Counted from the stretch's first letter, positions 1-9,743 are shown. The stretch: DNA of 64,000 nucleotides from Deinococcus sp. Leaf326 (GCF_001424185.1 NZ_LMOM01000021.1:108545-172544), one strand, 5' to 3'. The notes: generated by a model not told the origin, from the sequence alone. Made by a program: numbers and translations.

Positions 1-137
1 TTCACAGCCGTGCCGTTCTGCACCGCGCTCAGGGTGATGTTGGGGTTGGTGGTATCGGCGCTGGGCGCGCTGCCGCCGCCACCACAGGCGGCCAGCAGCA
101 GCGAAAGGCTCAGGACGGGCAGACTCAGGGCTTTCAT
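1..137 (-). CDS. Partial lipoprotein, N-terminal end only
   Basis: Only the first 45 codons are inside the window; the gene runs off the left edge. The start ATG is at 137. Residues 1-18 form a lipoprotein signal (Lys near the N-terminus, Leu/Ser-rich core, lipobox LAAC, lipidated Cys18), followed by a Gly/Ser run. The next residues (ADTTNPNITLSAVQNGTAV) parallel ADTTAPTVGLSAAQSGTD in the neighbouring gene 195-1002, so the two are tandem paralogs, probably with an Ig-like extracellular domain. Function unknown; an exported lipid-anchored surface protein is the safest reading. Confidence 0.7.
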   Translation of the reverse strand, partial: MKALSLPVLSLSLLLAACGGGGSAPSADTTNPNITLSAVQNGTAV

Positions 138-145
138 CTGTTTTC

Positions 146-151
146 AGAATA
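146..151 (-). promoter_or_regulatory. -10 element of the partial lipoprotein gene
   Basis: TATTCT on the minus strand, 8 nt before the ATG at 137, so a nearly leaderless transcript is expected. No convincing -35. Confidence 0.4.
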
Positions 152-194
152 GGAGAGAAGTTGTTCTGGCGTTGCCTCGTTTGCGGTGTAGACC

Positions 195-1002
195 TCAGCG
201 CAGCGCTGCGAACCCGCGGTCCAGAGCCGCCCTCTGGACGGGCACCCGTCCGCCGGGCACCTCGGCCGAGAGCTGGCGTAGCGTCACCACGACCGGCTGC
301 TGAGGCTGCTGCGTCACGCGGTCGAGAATGAAACCGGAGCCGGAAAACACCGCCTGCCCGCCCTGTGTCTCCAACTGGCGGTCACTGTCCGAGGCGATGA
401 GATAGATCTGGCTGGAAGACGAGTCGGAGCTGTACGACAGGGCGACGTCGAGGTTCCCGGCGGCGAGACCCGGCCCCAGGCCCGCGTAGCCGCTCTGGGT
501 CCCGGCGGCCGTGCGGTAGGTGCCGGTCGCCAGCCTGCCGGTGCCCAGCACCACCTCGCCGTTCAGGGTCAGGGTGCCCTCGCCGACCACCCGGCCTGCA
601 CTGTCGGCTGCACTCCAGCTCCAGACCCCTTGATACAGCGTCTTGCCCGGCGTGGGTGAGGGGACCGGCGTGGTCGTGGGCGGGGCCACGTACACGTTCA
701 CGGCCGCACTGCTCAAGCCCGTATTGCCGGCCGCGTCGTACGCCTTGGCGGTAAAGCCCACGCTGCCGTTGTCGGCGCTGCTCACGGTTACGCTGGCGGT
801 GTACGGTTCCGAGGTATCGGTCCGTGCCGCTCTGCGCCGCGCTCAGGCCCACCGTCGGGGCGGTGGTGTCGGCCGGTGCCGGGGTGGGGGAGGGCGACGT
901 CGTTCCAGTCTGCGGCTCCGGAGAGGCGCTGCCACAGGCGGCGAGCAGCAGGACCAGGCTCAGGGCGGCCAGACGCGGGGCGGACGGAGCCAGGGCATTC
1001 AT
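195..1002 (-). pseudogene. Frameshifted lipoprotein with Ig-like repeat, paralog of the partial gene at 1-137
   Basis: The N-terminal part starts at ATG 1002 and encodes a lipoprotein signal (lipobox LAAC, Cys23), a Ser/Thr/Pro linker and the start of an Ig-like domain (TTAPTVGLSAAQSGTD). The coherent reading frame then changes. Dropping one base near 819-820 (an extra C on the minus strand) joins it to DTSEPYTASVTVSSADNGSV and on through KAYDAAGNTG, a P/T linker and a C-terminal domain of about 130 residues ending at the TGA at 195-197. The intact product would be about 268 residues. It could be a real frameshift, a phase-variable site or a sequencing error; there is no long homopolymer at the site. 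The role of the C-terminal domain is not recognised. Confidence 0.65.
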
Positions 1003-1008
1003 GGAGGC

Positions 1009-1014
1009 ACTGTA
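1009..1014 (-). promoter_or_regulatory. -10 element, leaderless lipoprotein start
   Basis: TACAGT on the minus strand with a 6-nt gap to the ATG at 1002, supporting that start. Confidence 0.45.
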
Positions 1015-1110
1015 GACGGCCGGGTCTGACGGCGCTGTTTCTTTTTTCGCGCCGAATGCCAGATTGCGTAGCTTGCGGCGGCGGGGCCATCTGCTTCATG
1101 CGTGCTGCGC

Positions 1111-1116
1111 TACGCT
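1111..1116 (+). promoter_or_regulatory. -10 element, leaderless methyltransferase start
   Basis: TACGCT lies 7 nt before ATG 1124, which favours that start over the in-frame upstream codon at 1064. Confidence 0.45.
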
Positions 1117-1123
1117 ACCCGGC

Positions 1124-2329
1124 ATGTCTGGTGTTTCCACTCCCTCCTTGCCCCGCCTGCGCCTGCGCGTGGCCCCCGCTGCCGAGGCCCACATCCGCGC
1201 CGGGCATCCCTGGGTCTACGAGTCGAGTGTGCGTGACCAGAACCGCCCCGGCGAGGCCGGTGAACTGGCCGTGATCTACGACCGCCGCGACCGCTTTCTG
1301 GCCATCGGGCTGTACGACCCGGCCTCGCCGCTGCGGGTGCGGGTGCTGCACGCCGGGCTGCCCGTCACGCTCGACCCGGCGTGGTGGGCGCACCGCCTGG
1401 ACACGCCCCTGCAGCGCCGGGCGCCGCTGTTCGCTCCCGACACCGATGGCTACCGCCTCATCAACGGCGAGTCGGACGGCTGGCCGGGGCTGGTGCTTGA
1501 CCGCTACGCCGACACGCTGGTCGTCAAGCTCTACACGGCCGCGTGGTTTCCGCACCTCGCGTTGGTGCTCGAACTGCTCACGGCGCGCTTTCCGGGGCTC
1601 CGGGTGGTCGCCCGCCTGAGCCGCAACATCCAGGACGCGGCCGCGACACTCGGCCTGCACGACGGCCAGACCCTGCTGGGCCGCGCGCCCGCCGGGCCGG
1701 TCGTGTTTCACGAGTCGGGGCTGGCCTTCGAGGCCGATGTGGTGCAGGGGCAGAAGACGGGGTTTTTCCTCGATCAGCGCGAGAACCGTCGCCGGGTCGA
1801 AGGGTTCTCTTCGGGGCGGCGGGTGCTCAATGCCTTTTCCTTTACAGGCGGCTTTTCGCTGTACGCCGCGCGGGGCGGCGCGCGCGAGGTGGTCAGCCTC
1901 GACATCAGCGCGCACGCCCTGGACGGCGCCCGGCGCAATTTCGCCCTCAATCCGCGCCTCACGACTCCGCACGAGACGGTGCAGGCCGACGTGTTCGACT
2001 GGCTGCGCGACACCCGGCGCGAGTTCGATCTCATCGTCCTCGACCCGCCGTCGCTGGCCCGCCGTGAAAGCGAGCGCGAGGGGGCCATCCGCGCCTACGG
2101 CAAGCTGGCCGCCGACGGGGTCGCCCGACTGAGCCGGGGCGGCGTGCTCGTCAGTGCCTCGTGCAGCGCGCACGTCAGTGCCGACGAATTCTTCGGGGCT
2201 GTGCGCACCGCCGTGCGCCGCACCGGCCGCACGGCGAAGGAGCTGCGGACCAGCCGCCACGCCCCCGACCATCACGCGGCCTTTCCCGAGGCCGAGTACC
2301 TCAAGGCGATCTTCCTGCAGGTGGACTAG
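1124..2329 (+). CDS. Class I SAM-dependent 23S rRNA cytosine methyltransferase, RlmI/RlmO family
   Basis: 401 residues, predicted to transfer methyl from SAM to C5 of a cytosine in 23S rRNA. The N-terminus is a PUA-like RNA-binding domain (about residues 8-85, with [11 protein letters not shown]). A RlmI-type domain follows, with [20 protein letters not shown], then the SAM site ([18 protein letters not shown]), motif [11 protein letters not shown], and a late SCSAHVS whose Cys suits the m5C mechanism. I start at 1124 because a -10 hexamer lies 7 nt upstream and the 20 extra residues from 1064 look non-coding. dinB begins 26 nt after the stop, so the two are probably cotranscribed. RlmI and RlmO orthology cannot be separated by eye, so no symbol is given. 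Confidence 0.88.
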   Translation: MSGVSTPSLPRLRLRVAPAAEAHIRAGHPWVYESSVRDQNRPGEAGELAVIYDRRDRFLAIGLYDPASPLRVRVLHAGLPVTLDPAWWAHRLDTPLQRRAPLFAPDTDGYRLINGESDGWPGLVLDRYADTLVVKLYTAAWFPHLALVLELLTARFPGLRVVARLSRNIQDAAATLGLHDGQTLLGRAPAGPVVFHESGLAFEADVVQGQKTGFFLDQRENRRRVEGFSSGRRVLNAFSFTGGFSLYAARGGAREVVSLDISAHALDGARRNFALNPRLTTPHETVQADVFDWLRDTRREFDLIVLDPPSLARRESEREGAIRAYGKLAADGVARLSRGGVLVSASCSAHVSADEFFGAVRTAVRRTGRTAKELRTSRHAPDHHAAFPEAEYLKAIFLQVD

Positions 2330-2355
2330 GCGGCGCCCGGCCCCGCGCCTCACCC

Positions 2356-3417
2356 ATGACCCGCAAGATTATCCATGTCGACATGGACGCCTTCTACGCC
2401 TCGGTCGAGCAGCGTGACGACCCAGCGCTGCGGGGTGTGCCGCTGGCGGTGGCGTGGGGCGGCAAGCGCAGCGTGGTCCTGACCGCGAGCTACGAGGCGC
2501 GGCCCTTCGGCGTGCGCAGCGCCATGCCCCTGCACTGGGCGCTGGAACGCTGTCCGGGCCTGCGGGTCGTGCCGCCGCGCTTCGCGGCCTACCGCGCGGT
2601 GAGCGCCGAGCTTCAGGCCATCTTCCGGTCGTACACGCCGCTTGTCGAGCCGCTCTCGCTCGACGAGGCGTACCTGGACGTGACCGAGCCGCTGCGGGGT
2701 GGCCCCAGCGCGACCCGCATTGCCCAGAAGATCCGCGCCGACATCCGGGCGGTGACGGGCCTGAGTGCCACCGCCGGGGTCAGCGTGAACAAGTTCCTGG
2801 CCAAGCTCGCCAGCGGCCTGCACAAACCCGACGCCCTGACGGTACTGCTGCCCGCCCAGGCGCAGGAGCTGCTGCCCACGCTGCCGGTGGCGGCCTTTCA
2901 CGGGATCGGTCCGGCGACGGCCGCGCGGCTGGCTGCCCAGGGCATCTTCACCGGGGCCGACCTGCGCGCCGCCTCGCCGGAGCAGCTCGCGCGGCTGTTT
3001 GGCCGGCAGGGCGAGCACTTCTGGCGCGTCGCCTACGGCGAGGACGACCGGCCCGTGCAGCCCGAGCGGCCGCATCAGAGCATCGGCGCCGAGACCACCT
3101 TCGCCGACGACCTGTCCACGCCCACCGAGGTCGTGCGCGCCCTGGCGGACCTGGCGCCTGCCGTCGAGAGCCGCCTGCACGCAGCGGGGCTGGCAGGCCG
3201 CACCGTGATTCTCAAGCTGCGCTTCGCCGACCGCGCCGTCCTGACCCGCCGCCTCACGCTGACGTATCCGGTGCAGGCCGCCTCCGAGCTCCACGCCTGC
3301 GCCGCGCGGCTTGTCACGCCGGGGCTCATCGCGGGGCGCGCCGTGCGGCTCGTGGGCCTGACCGCCGCCGGTCTGGGGCCGCCCCTCGCGGCGCCGCCGG
3401 GATTGTTCGGCGAGTAG
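2356..3417 (+). CDS. dinB: DNA polymerase IV, Y-family translesion polymerase
   Basis: 353 residues, the usual Pol IV length. The palm carries VDMDAFYASVEQRD at the N-terminus (first catalytic Asp, steric-gate Phe/Tyr region) and SLDEAYLDVT near residue 105 (catalytic Asp-Glu). The typical ATAGVSVNKFLAKLASGLHKP follows, then the HhH-like FHGIGPATAARL and a little-finger domain. The start at ATG 2356 matches the family N-terminus; upstream codons are unrelated. The protein lacks an obvious C-terminal beta-clamp motif, though GLFGE at the end could serve. It lies 26 nt after an rRNA methyltransferase gene and converges on the DUF2721 gene 3 nt away. Expected role: error-prone bypass synthesis. 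Confidence 0.93.
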   Translation: MTRKIIHVDMDAFYASVEQRDDPALRGVPLAVAWGGKRSVVLTASYEARPFGVRSAMPLHWALERCPGLRVVPPRFAAYRAVSAELQAIFRSYTPLVEPLSLDEAYLDVTEPLRGGPSATRIAQKIRADIRAVTGLSATAGVSVNKFLAKLASGLHKPDALTVLLPAQAQELLPTLPVAAFHGIGPATAARLAAQGIFTGADLRAASPEQLARLFGRQGEHFWRVAYGEDDRPVQPERPHQSIGAETTFADDLSTPTEVVRALADLAPAVESRLHAAGLAGRTVILKLRFADRAVLTRRLTLTYPVQAASELHACAARLVTPGLIAGRAVRLVGLTAAGLGPPLAAPPGLFGE

Positions 3418-3420
3418 AGG

Positions 3421-3942
3421 TCAGGCGGAATCCGGCCGGTTTCCCTGCCGGACCTGCTCGGCGTAGTAGCCCCCGAGTTCCTCCAGAAACCGCATCTCGC
3501 GGCGCGTGGTCTGGCTGCTCAGGGTGGATTCGAAACTCAGGAGCAGCGCCCCGTAGGCGAGCATCGAGGCGCCCACGACCGACAGAATCACGGGCAGGGG
3601 GCCGGTGTTCAGGTCACTCAGGCCCTGCGTGCCGATGAGGATGCTCGTACCGACGAGCAGCGCCACTGACAGATAGAAGGCCTGCATGGCGCGGTGCAGG
3701 TAGCGCGTGCGGCGGGTCAGGCGCGGCAGCTGTTCGAGAATCAGGCGTTTTTCCTCGGCGGCCAGGGGTTCAGACTGGCCCTGCGGCCCCATCAGGAGTT
3801 TGAAGCGGGCGGTGAGGGTCCGCACGCGGTCGGTGCTGCGGCCCAGGCGGTTGCTGGTGCTCAGGAGCAGCGTGCCCGCCCCGCTGATGAGGACGGCCGG
3901 CGTGATCATCGCCGTCAGGACGCTGAAAACAGGGTCGGCCAT
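3421..3942 (-). CDS. DUF2721 family membrane protein
   Basis: 173 residues. The N-terminus (DPVFSVLTAMITPAVLISG, then LLSTSNRLGRSTDRVR) is the DUF2721 signature: a first membrane helix followed by a conserved basic helix. Two more hydrophobic segments lie near residues 85-105 and 115-137. The function of the family is unknown. It converges on dinB with a 3-nt gap. Confidence 0.75.
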   Translation of the reverse strand: MADPVFSVLTAMITPAVLISGAGTLLLSTSNRLGRSTDRVRTLTARFKLLMGPQGQSEPLAAEEKRLILEQLPRLTRRTRYLHRAMQAFYLSVALLVGTSILIGTQGLSDLNTGPLPVILSVVGASMLAYGALLLSFESTLSSQTTRREMRFLEELGGYYAEQVRQGNRPDSA

Positions 3943-3947
3943 GCCCC

Positions 3948-3953
3948 AGGCTA
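3948..3953 (-). promoter_or_regulatory. -10 element for the DUF2721 gene
   Basis: TAGCCT on the minus strand, 5 nt before the ATG at 3942; leaderless arrangement. Confidence 0.35.
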
Positions 3954-4093
3954 AGCGGCCCAGCCCCGCTGCGGGCCCGCCTTGTCTGGGTCCGGGCCCT
4001 TCTGGGCTGCGCGGCGGCCTGTCACGGCGGGGCGCGTAAGCTTGGGCCTGGCCCTACTCCGGTCCCCGGCCACCCATCAGAGGAGAACCCCCC

Positions 4094-5404
4094 GTGAACG
4101 CCAAGCCCCTCCCTCCCAACCGCACCGTGCCGCAGTACCTGGCCCTGCTGTGGAACAAACCCTACATCCGCCTGCCGTTCTATCTGGCGCTGCTGTGGCT
4201 GGCCTGGATACTGCTCGGCCGCATGTCCAACGTGGTCGCCGTGATCGGCATGGCCTACGGGCTGTCGTATCTCGTCAACCCGCTCCTGAGCTGGCTGGAA
4301 AAACGTGGTCTCGGGCGGCCCTGGGGCACCCTGCTGCTCGTGCTGCTGTTCCTAGGGATCATGGGCGTGCTGTTCTGGACCCTGGCTTCGCAGATTAGCG
4401 CCTTCATCTCGGGGCTGCCGGTGCTGCTCAACCGCCTGCCCTCGCTGCTCGAAAAGGCCTTCAAGGACCACAGCGAGGTGCCCGGCATCGCCCAGATGCA
4501 GACCCGCCTCACCGAGTACGTCCGCAATCAGGTGGGCGAGATCAACAGCAACGTCGGCCCGATCCTGGCGGGAGCGCTCAACCCCAACTCCGACATCTTC
4601 AGCCGGGTGGGGAGTTTCCTGGGCTGGCTGGGTCAGGGCGTGATCGTCCTGACGCTGGGCGTGTTCTTCATGCTCGACCACACGCGACCGGGGCGCATGC
4701 TGCTGGGGCTGCTGCCGCGTCACTGGCAGCCCACCGCCAAGAGACTCTCGGACGACGTGAGCCGCTCCTTCGGCACCTATCTGCGCGGGCAACTGCTCAC
4801 CTCGCTGGCGACGGCGGTCGTGGCCGCGCTGGGGCTACTCGTGCTCAACGTGCCCAACGCGCTGGCGCTCGGCCTCCTCACCGGTCTGCTCAACCTCGTC
4901 CCGGCGGTGGGGATGGTGCTCGCGGCCGTGCCGGTCATCCTCCAGGCGCTGCCGCAGGGCACCACGACCATCCTGCTCGTCTGCGGGTTGTACTTCATCC
5001 TCAACCAGCTCGCCTGGAACGTCATCGCCCCGACCATCATGGGCCGGACCTCGACCCTCAAGCCCGCCGGGATTCTGGTCGCGGTCCTGACCGGCGCCAC
5101 GCTGGCGGGCTTTCTGGGCGCATTCCTGGCGATTCCGGCGGCGCTGCTGCTGCAACTGTGGGTCTCGCGCTACTGGCTGGGCAGTCCCGCCCAGCGCGGC
5201 GCGCCGCCTGCCCCCACGGAGCCGGACCACTTCTGGCCGGCGGACGAACCCCCGGACGACAGCCTCGTAACAGCCGGGAAGGGCGATCAAGACAGCCCCC
5301 AGTCTCCGGGAGCGGCGGCACCGGGCAAGCAGGACCACTCGGCGCACCCGGCCACTGCCCAGACGGACCACGGCGCGCCATCCCAGAACAGCCAGAACGG
5401 GTAG
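4094..5404 (+). CDS. AI-2E family (DUF20) membrane permease
   Basis: 436 residues. Multiple membrane helices: an N-terminal pair (about 25-65), one near 85-105, a soluble middle section (about 115-180), then a dense hydrophobic C-terminal half including [10 protein letters not shown] and [17 protein letters not shown] and ending at about 365. The last 70 residues are a Pro/Asp/Gln-rich hydrophilic tail. This is the PerM/TqsA/YdiK fold; substrates in the family vary or are unknown, so no transport function is assigned. GTG start with the Shine-Dalgarno AGGAGA at 4081-4086, so unlike many neighbours it has a leader. Confidence 0.85.
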   Translation: MNAKPLPPNRTVPQYLALLWNKPYIRLPFYLALLWLAWILLGRMSNVVAVIGMAYGLSYLVNPLLSWLEKRGLGRPWGTLLLVLLFLGIMGVLFWTLASQISAFISGLPVLLNRLPSLLEKAFKDHSEVPGIAQMQTRLTEYVRNQVGEINSNVGPILAGALNPNSDIFSRVGSFLGWLGQGVIVLTLGVFFMLDHTRPGRMLLGLLPRHWQPTAKRLSDDVSRSFGTYLRGQLLTSLATAVVAALGLLVLNVPNALALGLLTGLLNLVPAVGMVLAAVPVILQALPQGTTTILLVCGLYFILNQLAWNVIAPTIMGRTSTLKPAGILVAVLTGATLAGFLGAFLAIPAALLLQLWVSRYWLGSPAQRGAPPAPTEPDHFWPADEPPDDSLVTAGKGDQDSPQSPGAAAPGKQDHSAHPATAQTDHGAPSQNSQNG

Positions 5405-5457
5405 AGTCCCGGCCGGCAAACGTGCGCGGCACCTCGTCCGGGATGCCGCGCACGCCC

Positions 5458-5463
5458 TATACT
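5458..5463 (+). promoter_or_regulatory. -10 element, leaderless rlmN
   Basis: TATACT, a near-consensus -10, 6 nt before ATG 5470. It fixes the rlmN start. Confidence 0.55.
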
Positions 5464-5469
5464 GGCCGG

Positions 5470-6519
5470 ATGCGCCTGCTCCTCGACCTGCATCCCGACG
5501 ACTACCCACTGGAGGGCTACCGGCGCCGGCAGCTTCTGGACTGGGTCTTCGGGCAGGGTGTCGGCAGCTTCGCGGCGATGGCCACCCTGCCGGCCGAACT
5601 GCGCGCCGAACTGGAGCGTGACTACCTGCTCAACCCCTTCCGGGAGATTGAGACGGTCCGCAGCACGGACGGCAGCGTGAAGTACCTATTCACGTTGCAG
5701 GATGGCCGCCAGATGGAGGCGGTCTACATGCCCTACCTCGACCGCAAGACGATCTGCGTCTCGACGATGGTGGGCTGCCCGGCCAAGTGCGCCTTCTGCG
5801 CGACCGGGGCAATGGGCTTCGGGCGCAACCTGACCCCCGGCGAGGTCGTGGGTCAGATTCTGGCGGTAGCGGGCGGCGAGGGCCTGTCGTCGCCGCGCGA
5901 ACTGCGCAACCTGGTCTTCATGGGTATGGGCGAGCCGCTGCTGAACTACGAGCACACCATGAACGCCGCGCGTATCCTGCTGCACCCCCTGGCGCTGGGC
6001 ATGAGCAAGCGCCGCATCACCCTGAGTACCGTGGGTCTCGCCAAGGGGATCCGGCGACTGGCGGCCGAGGATGACCTGGGCCTCAAGCTGGCGATCAGCC
6101 TGCACGCTCCCGACGAGGAGACCCGTCAGCGCATCATTCCGACCGGCGCGGCCAACGGCATCAGCGACATCATGGCGGCGGCGCGCGAGTACCAGGCCGT
6201 CACGGGCCGGCGCCTCACCTTCGAGTATTCAATGCTGCGCGGCGTGAACGACCATCCCTGGCAGGCGGCGCTGCTGGCCGACCTGCTGAGCGGGCTGGTC
6301 AGCCACGTCAACCTCATCCCCATGAACCCCTGGGACGGCAGCGGCTTCGAGAGCAGCACCGAGGCCGAGATCCAGACCTTCTACGACGTGCTGGAGTCGC
6401 GCGGCGTAGATGTGAGCGTGCGCCGGTCGCGCGGCAAGGACGCCGGGGCGGCGTGTGGACAGCTGGCCCTCAAGCGTCCCAACGCCGCCAGCGGCGAAGC
6501 GCGGTTCGGCGCGGTCTGA
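5470..6519 (+). CDS. rlmN: Dual-specificity 23S rRNA/tRNA adenine-C2 methyltransferase RlmN
   Basis: 349 residues; radical-SAM enzyme methylating A2503 of 23S rRNA and A37 of some tRNAs. The N-terminus ([21 protein letters not shown]) is the helical RNA-binding part. The radical-SAM cluster motif CPAKCAFC is near residue 100, followed by [14 protein letters not shown] and the late [14 protein letters not shown], which contains the conserved C-terminal methyl-carrier Cys. The start at 5470 is preferred because a TATACT box sits 6 nt upstream; the in-frame upstream codons have no family similarity. Confidence 0.95.
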   Translation: MRLLLDLHPDDYPLEGYRRRQLLDWVFGQGVGSFAAMATLPAELRAELERDYLLNPFREIETVRSTDGSVKYLFTLQDGRQMEAVYMPYLDRKTICVSTMVGCPAKCAFCATGAMGFGRNLTPGEVVGQILAVAGGEGLSSPRELRNLVFMGMGEPLLNYEHTMNAARILLHPLALGMSKRRITLSTVGLAKGIRRLAAEDDLGLKLAISLHAPDEETRQRIIPTGAANGISDIMAAAREYQAVTGRRLTFEYSMLRGVNDHPWQAALLADLLSGLVSHVNLIPMNPWDGSGFESSTEAEIQTFYDVLESRGVDVSVRRSRGKDAGAACGQLALKRPNAASGEARFGAV

Positions 6520-6574
6520 CAAGAGACGGAGGGCGACGCCTGCCCATCCACTCCGGCAGTTCCGGAAAGGTTGG

Positions 6575-6595
6575 GGGAAAGCCACTCGGCTTCCC
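6575..6595 (+). terminator. Weak hairpin downstream of rlmN
   Basis: GGGAAAGCC and GGCTTCCC flank a 4-nt loop with one bulge, 55 nt after the rlmN stop. There is no T-run, so termination is uncertain. The rest of the 6520-6766 gap shows nothing I can call. Confidence 0.25.
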
Positions 6596-6766
6596 GGCCA
6601 GCTGTGGGCATGGCTGGACGACATAGCGCAGCCGCATGGTGAAGTGGGGCGCTGCTGTGTGGGCGAAAAAGCACGGCTGGGCGCGGGCTGGGGCAGCGTC
6701 AGGAACATGCAAGACCGGCTGAATTAGGCTGGGGCGAGACGTCCCTACCCTCCGGAGGCCCCCGAC

Positions 6767-8440
6767 ATGCAACCCGTTTCCAGAACTTCTGTCCGCCTCG
6801 CCGCGCTGCTGAGCGTGGCCCTCGCCTGCGGCGCGGCCTCGGCCCAGTCCCTCGTCGAGACGACCACCTCCATCGGTATCCAGAACACCCTGAACAGCTC
6901 GACCCTACCCGGAATCCTGACGGTTCCGGCGGTGCCCCAGTCGCCCCAGGCCCAGACCACACCGGCCGCGGCGGCGCAGGCCCAGCCGGCTCAGGCTCCG
7001 GCACAGACCGCGCCCGGTGGTACGCCAGTCCCCGTGGTCACCGTCACGCCCCTCAGCGCCGCGCAGCAGACCGCCCTGACGGCCGCGCAGGCCGACTTCT
7101 CGGCTGGGCGCTACGCCCAGGCCCGCGCGGGCTTCGAGGCGCTCGTGGCGCAGAACTACAGCAGCCCCGCGCCGCACTTCGGCCTCGCGCTGACCTTGCT
7201 GGCGCAAAAAGACGAGAAGGGGGCGACCTTCGAGTTCACGCAGTTTCAGGTGCTCTCGCCTGGCAGCTACGAGGGGCCGTACAACCTCGGCGTGCTTGCC
7301 AGCCGCGCGGGCCGCTACGACGACGCGCTGAAGTTCTACCAGGACGCCGCCGTATTGGCCCGTACCGCCGGAAACCCGGTGGCGCAGGGACAGGCGCTTG
7401 AGGCGGTCGCCAGTGAGCAGACCCGCCGCGCCGACTTCGCGTCCCTGACCACCACCCTGACCGACCTCGCGGCGCTGCAACCCCAGAACGGCGACGTGCA
7501 GTTCCGGCTGGCACAGGCGCGCACGCTGGCAGGTCAGGGGGTCGCGGCGCTGCCGGGCCTGTACGCCCTGTTACAGCGCGAACCGGCCCGTGCGGACGCG
7601 GCCTCGCTGCTGGCCGACATCTACGTGGCGCAGGGCCTGCCCGAGCGCGCCCTGCGCGAACTGAGCGCCGCCGTGGGCCGGGTAGGGGACGGAACCGCCC
7701 GGTCCGGCCTCCTGCTGCAACAGGCCAGCATCCTGGCCAGTACGGGCGACCTGCGCGGGGCCATCTTCGCGGCCCGCGACGCCCGCACCGCCGACACCCG
7801 GAACGTTGCCGCCTATGTGCGCGAAGGCCAGTTGCGTCTCCAGAACAAGGACCGTGCCGGAGCGCTCAGCGCCTACCAGAGCGCGGCGCGGCTCGCCCCG
7901 AAGGACGCGGCCGTGCGCACCAGCCTCGCCGCGCTGCGTCTGGACCTGGGTCAGACGGCGCAGGCCACACAGGACGCCGCGCTGGCGCTGACTCTCAGTC
8001 CCGACACGGCCACGCGCGCCCGCGCGCAGTTCGTGCAGGGTGTGGGACTGTACCGCCAGGGCCAGTACGCCCGCGCCCGGACCCTGCTGGCTTCGAGCGC
8101 CGCCGCCGCGGCCAGCGCCGAGACCTCGCTGTGGCTGGGCCTGAGCAGCTACGCCCTGAAGGACTACAAGGGCGCCGTCACGGCCCTTCAGGCCAGCGTG
8201 CAGGCTTCTCCCAGCGCCGAGGCGCGGCGCAACCTCGTCTCGGCGCTGCTGGCCGATGCCCGCTACACCGAGGCCGAGGCTGTGGCGCGCGGTCTGGTCA
8301 CCGACAGTCCCAAGGACGCCGAAGCGTGGTATCTGCTCGGGCTTTCTCAGCGTTCTCAGCGCCGTGACGGGGAGGCACGGCAGTCCCTGCGGACGGCGGC
8401 GAATCTTGGTAATGTCCGGGCCAGGGAGGCCCTGAAATGA
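6767..8440 (+). CDS. Exported tetratricopeptide-repeat protein
   Basis: 557 residues. The N-terminal signal peptide ends near residue 26 (ALACGAASAQS). A Pro/Gln/Ala-rich linker follows (to about 85), then TPR-like helical repeats across the rest of the protein (for example GRYAQARAGFEALV, GRYDDALKFYQDAAVLA, GQYARARTLLASSAA and a last repeat DAEAWYLLGLSQRSQRRDGEA). It is expected to be a periplasmic or envelope scaffold. ATG 6767 is preceded by GGAGG at 6754-6758. The stop overlaps the next start (ATGA at 8437-8440), so the two are translationally coupled; the operon continues through the SPOR protein, rex and a lipoprotein. Confidence 0.85.
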   Translation: MQPVSRTSVRLAALLSVALACGAASAQSLVETTTSIGIQNTLNSSTLPGILTVPAVPQSPQAQTTPAAAAQAQPAQAPAQTAPGGTPVPVVTVTPLSAAQQTALTAAQADFSAGRYAQARAGFEALVAQNYSSPAPHFGLALTLLAQKDEKGATFEFTQFQVLSPGSYEGPYNLGVLASRAGRYDDALKFYQDAAVLARTAGNPVAQGQALEAVASEQTRRADFASLTTTLTDLAALQPQNGDVQFRLAQARTLAGQGVAALPGLYALLQREPARADAASLLADIYVAQGLPERALRELSAAVGRVGDGTARSGLLLQQASILASTGDLRGAIFAARDARTADTRNVAAYVREGQLRLQNKDRAGALSAYQSAARLAPKDAAVRTSLAALRLDLGQTAQATQDAALALTLSPDTATRARAQFVQGVGLYRQGQYARARTLLASSAAAAASAETSLWLGLSSYALKDYKGAVTALQASVQASPSAEARRNLVSALLADARYTEAEAVARGLVTDSPKDAEAWYLLGLSQRSQRRDGEARQSLRTAANLGNVRAREALK

Positions 8441-9738
8441 CCAGACTCAAAACCCGTTCGGGTGGCCCGCGCCGCTGGCCTGACGTAATGATCGGTGTAC
8501 TCGTTCTCGCACTGCTGGGCGGATTCGGCGCCCTGCTCATCGATCAGCGGCGCCCGGTGGCCCAGGCGCCGGTGACGACCGAGCCGTCCACCACCGTCGT
8601 GATTCCCGCTTCGCCCGGGACCGTGTCCGAGCTGCCCACGCCCCAGACGACCGCGCCGACGACTCCAGTACAGACGGCCCCGGCCCAGACAACCCCCGCA
8701 CAGACTGCGACGGATCAGGCGAGCGGAACTCAGACGACTCCAGCGCAGACGACCCCCACCGCCCAGAGCGGCCAGGGACAGCCGGCCCAGACCCAGAGCA
8801 CCCAGACGCCGACTGCTCAGACGCCGGCTCAGAGCGGTGCGGCGACGGAGCAGTCGACCCAGCCCCAGACTCCTCAGACCTCTGCGGCCCAGCAGGGTCA
8901 GACGACCGGGACCGGGGCAGGTACGGCGACCACGGCCCCCCAGACGACTGATAACGGAACGGCCGCCGCCACCGAGATCCCTCCGGTGCCGACGACGCCG
9001 CCCGTGGGCCCGCTGACCACCCTGCCCCTCCCTGAGAATGCCCAGCCCGTGCAGCCCCCCGTGACTGCCGAGCCCGCGCAGCCCCAGACGGCGGCGACCC
9101 CTGCTGCGCCACGCGCGGGCGGCGCCGTGGCCGCCAGCGCCGCCCGCACGCCGCTGCGCAGCGACTACCGCATCAGCCTGGGCAGCTTCGCCACCGAGCG
9201 CACCGTGCGTAGCCAGACGGCTGGGGTATCGGGCCTGGGCTACACGGTGTATCCCATCAATATCGGGGACGGGTACGTGGCCCAGGTCGGCCCCTTTGCC
9301 GACGAGGCGACGGCGCGTCAGGCCCTGGCCGACATTCAGCGGGCGTCGCCCGGCGCGCTCCTCTACCGCCCCCGCGAGCGCGCCGCCCAGACCGAGGCCG
9401 ACCGCGTGAGTACCCCGGCGACGACTGAGAGTCCCTCCTCCACGTCAGCGGCCCCGGAGACGTCGGCTGAGACGGCGCCCAGCCAGGATGCCGCCACGCC
9501 CGCCGCGCAGGCTCCGGCGCCCAGCGGCCCGCGTTACCTCCAGGTCGGAGCGTTCGACCGCGAGGAGAGCGCGCAGCGTCTCGTGGGGATGTTGCGGGAC
9601 GCCGGGTTCGCGCCCACCGTCAGCGCTCCGCCCGAGGGTAAGGTAACGGTGCTCGTCGGGCCGTACAGCGGCGACGCCCTTCTGCGCGCCGAGGGTCGCC
9701 TCGATACCGCAGGGATGGACCACTTCCGTGTACGTTAA
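8437..9738 (+). CDS. Membrane-anchored protein with two SPOR domains
   Basis: 433 residues. A short basic N-terminus precedes one membrane helix (about residues 16-35, MIGVLVLALLGGFGALL). A 200-residue Thr/Gln/Pro/Ala low-complexity linker follows, then two SPOR repeats: about 240-305 (YRISLGSFATERT to VAQVGPFADEATARQAL) and about 360-433 (RYLQVGAFDREESAQRLVGM to VLVGPYSGD). SPOR domains bind denuded septal peptidoglycan, so a cell-division or envelope role is likely. The start overlaps the TPR gene stop by 4 nt, and rex starts 5 nt after its stop. Confidence 0.88.
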   Translation: MTRLKTRSGGPRRWPDVMIGVLVLALLGGFGALLIDQRRPVAQAPVTTEPSTTVVIPASPGTVSELPTPQTTAPTTPVQTAPAQTTPAQTATDQASGTQTTPAQTTPTAQSGQGQPAQTQSTQTPTAQTPAQSGAATEQSTQPQTPQTSAAQQGQTTGTGAGTATTAPQTTDNGTAAATEIPPVPTTPPVGPLTTLPLPENAQPVQPPVTAEPAQPQTAATPAAPRAGGAVAASAARTPLRSDYRISLGSFATERTVRSQTAGVSGLGYTVYPINIGDGYVAQVGPFADEATARQALADIQRASPGALLYRPRERAAQTEADRVSTPATTESPSSTSAAPETSAETAPSQDAATPAAQAPAPSGPRYLQVGAFDREESAQRLVGMLRDAGFAPTVSAPPEGKVTVLVGPYSGDALLRAEGRLDTAGMDHFRVR

Positions 9739-9743
9739 GGTGC

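Noticed and set aside
6520..6766. Possible small RNA in the gap before the TPR gene
   Set aside because: Only a weak bulged hairpin and no promoter-terminator pair; it fits an ordinary upstream region.
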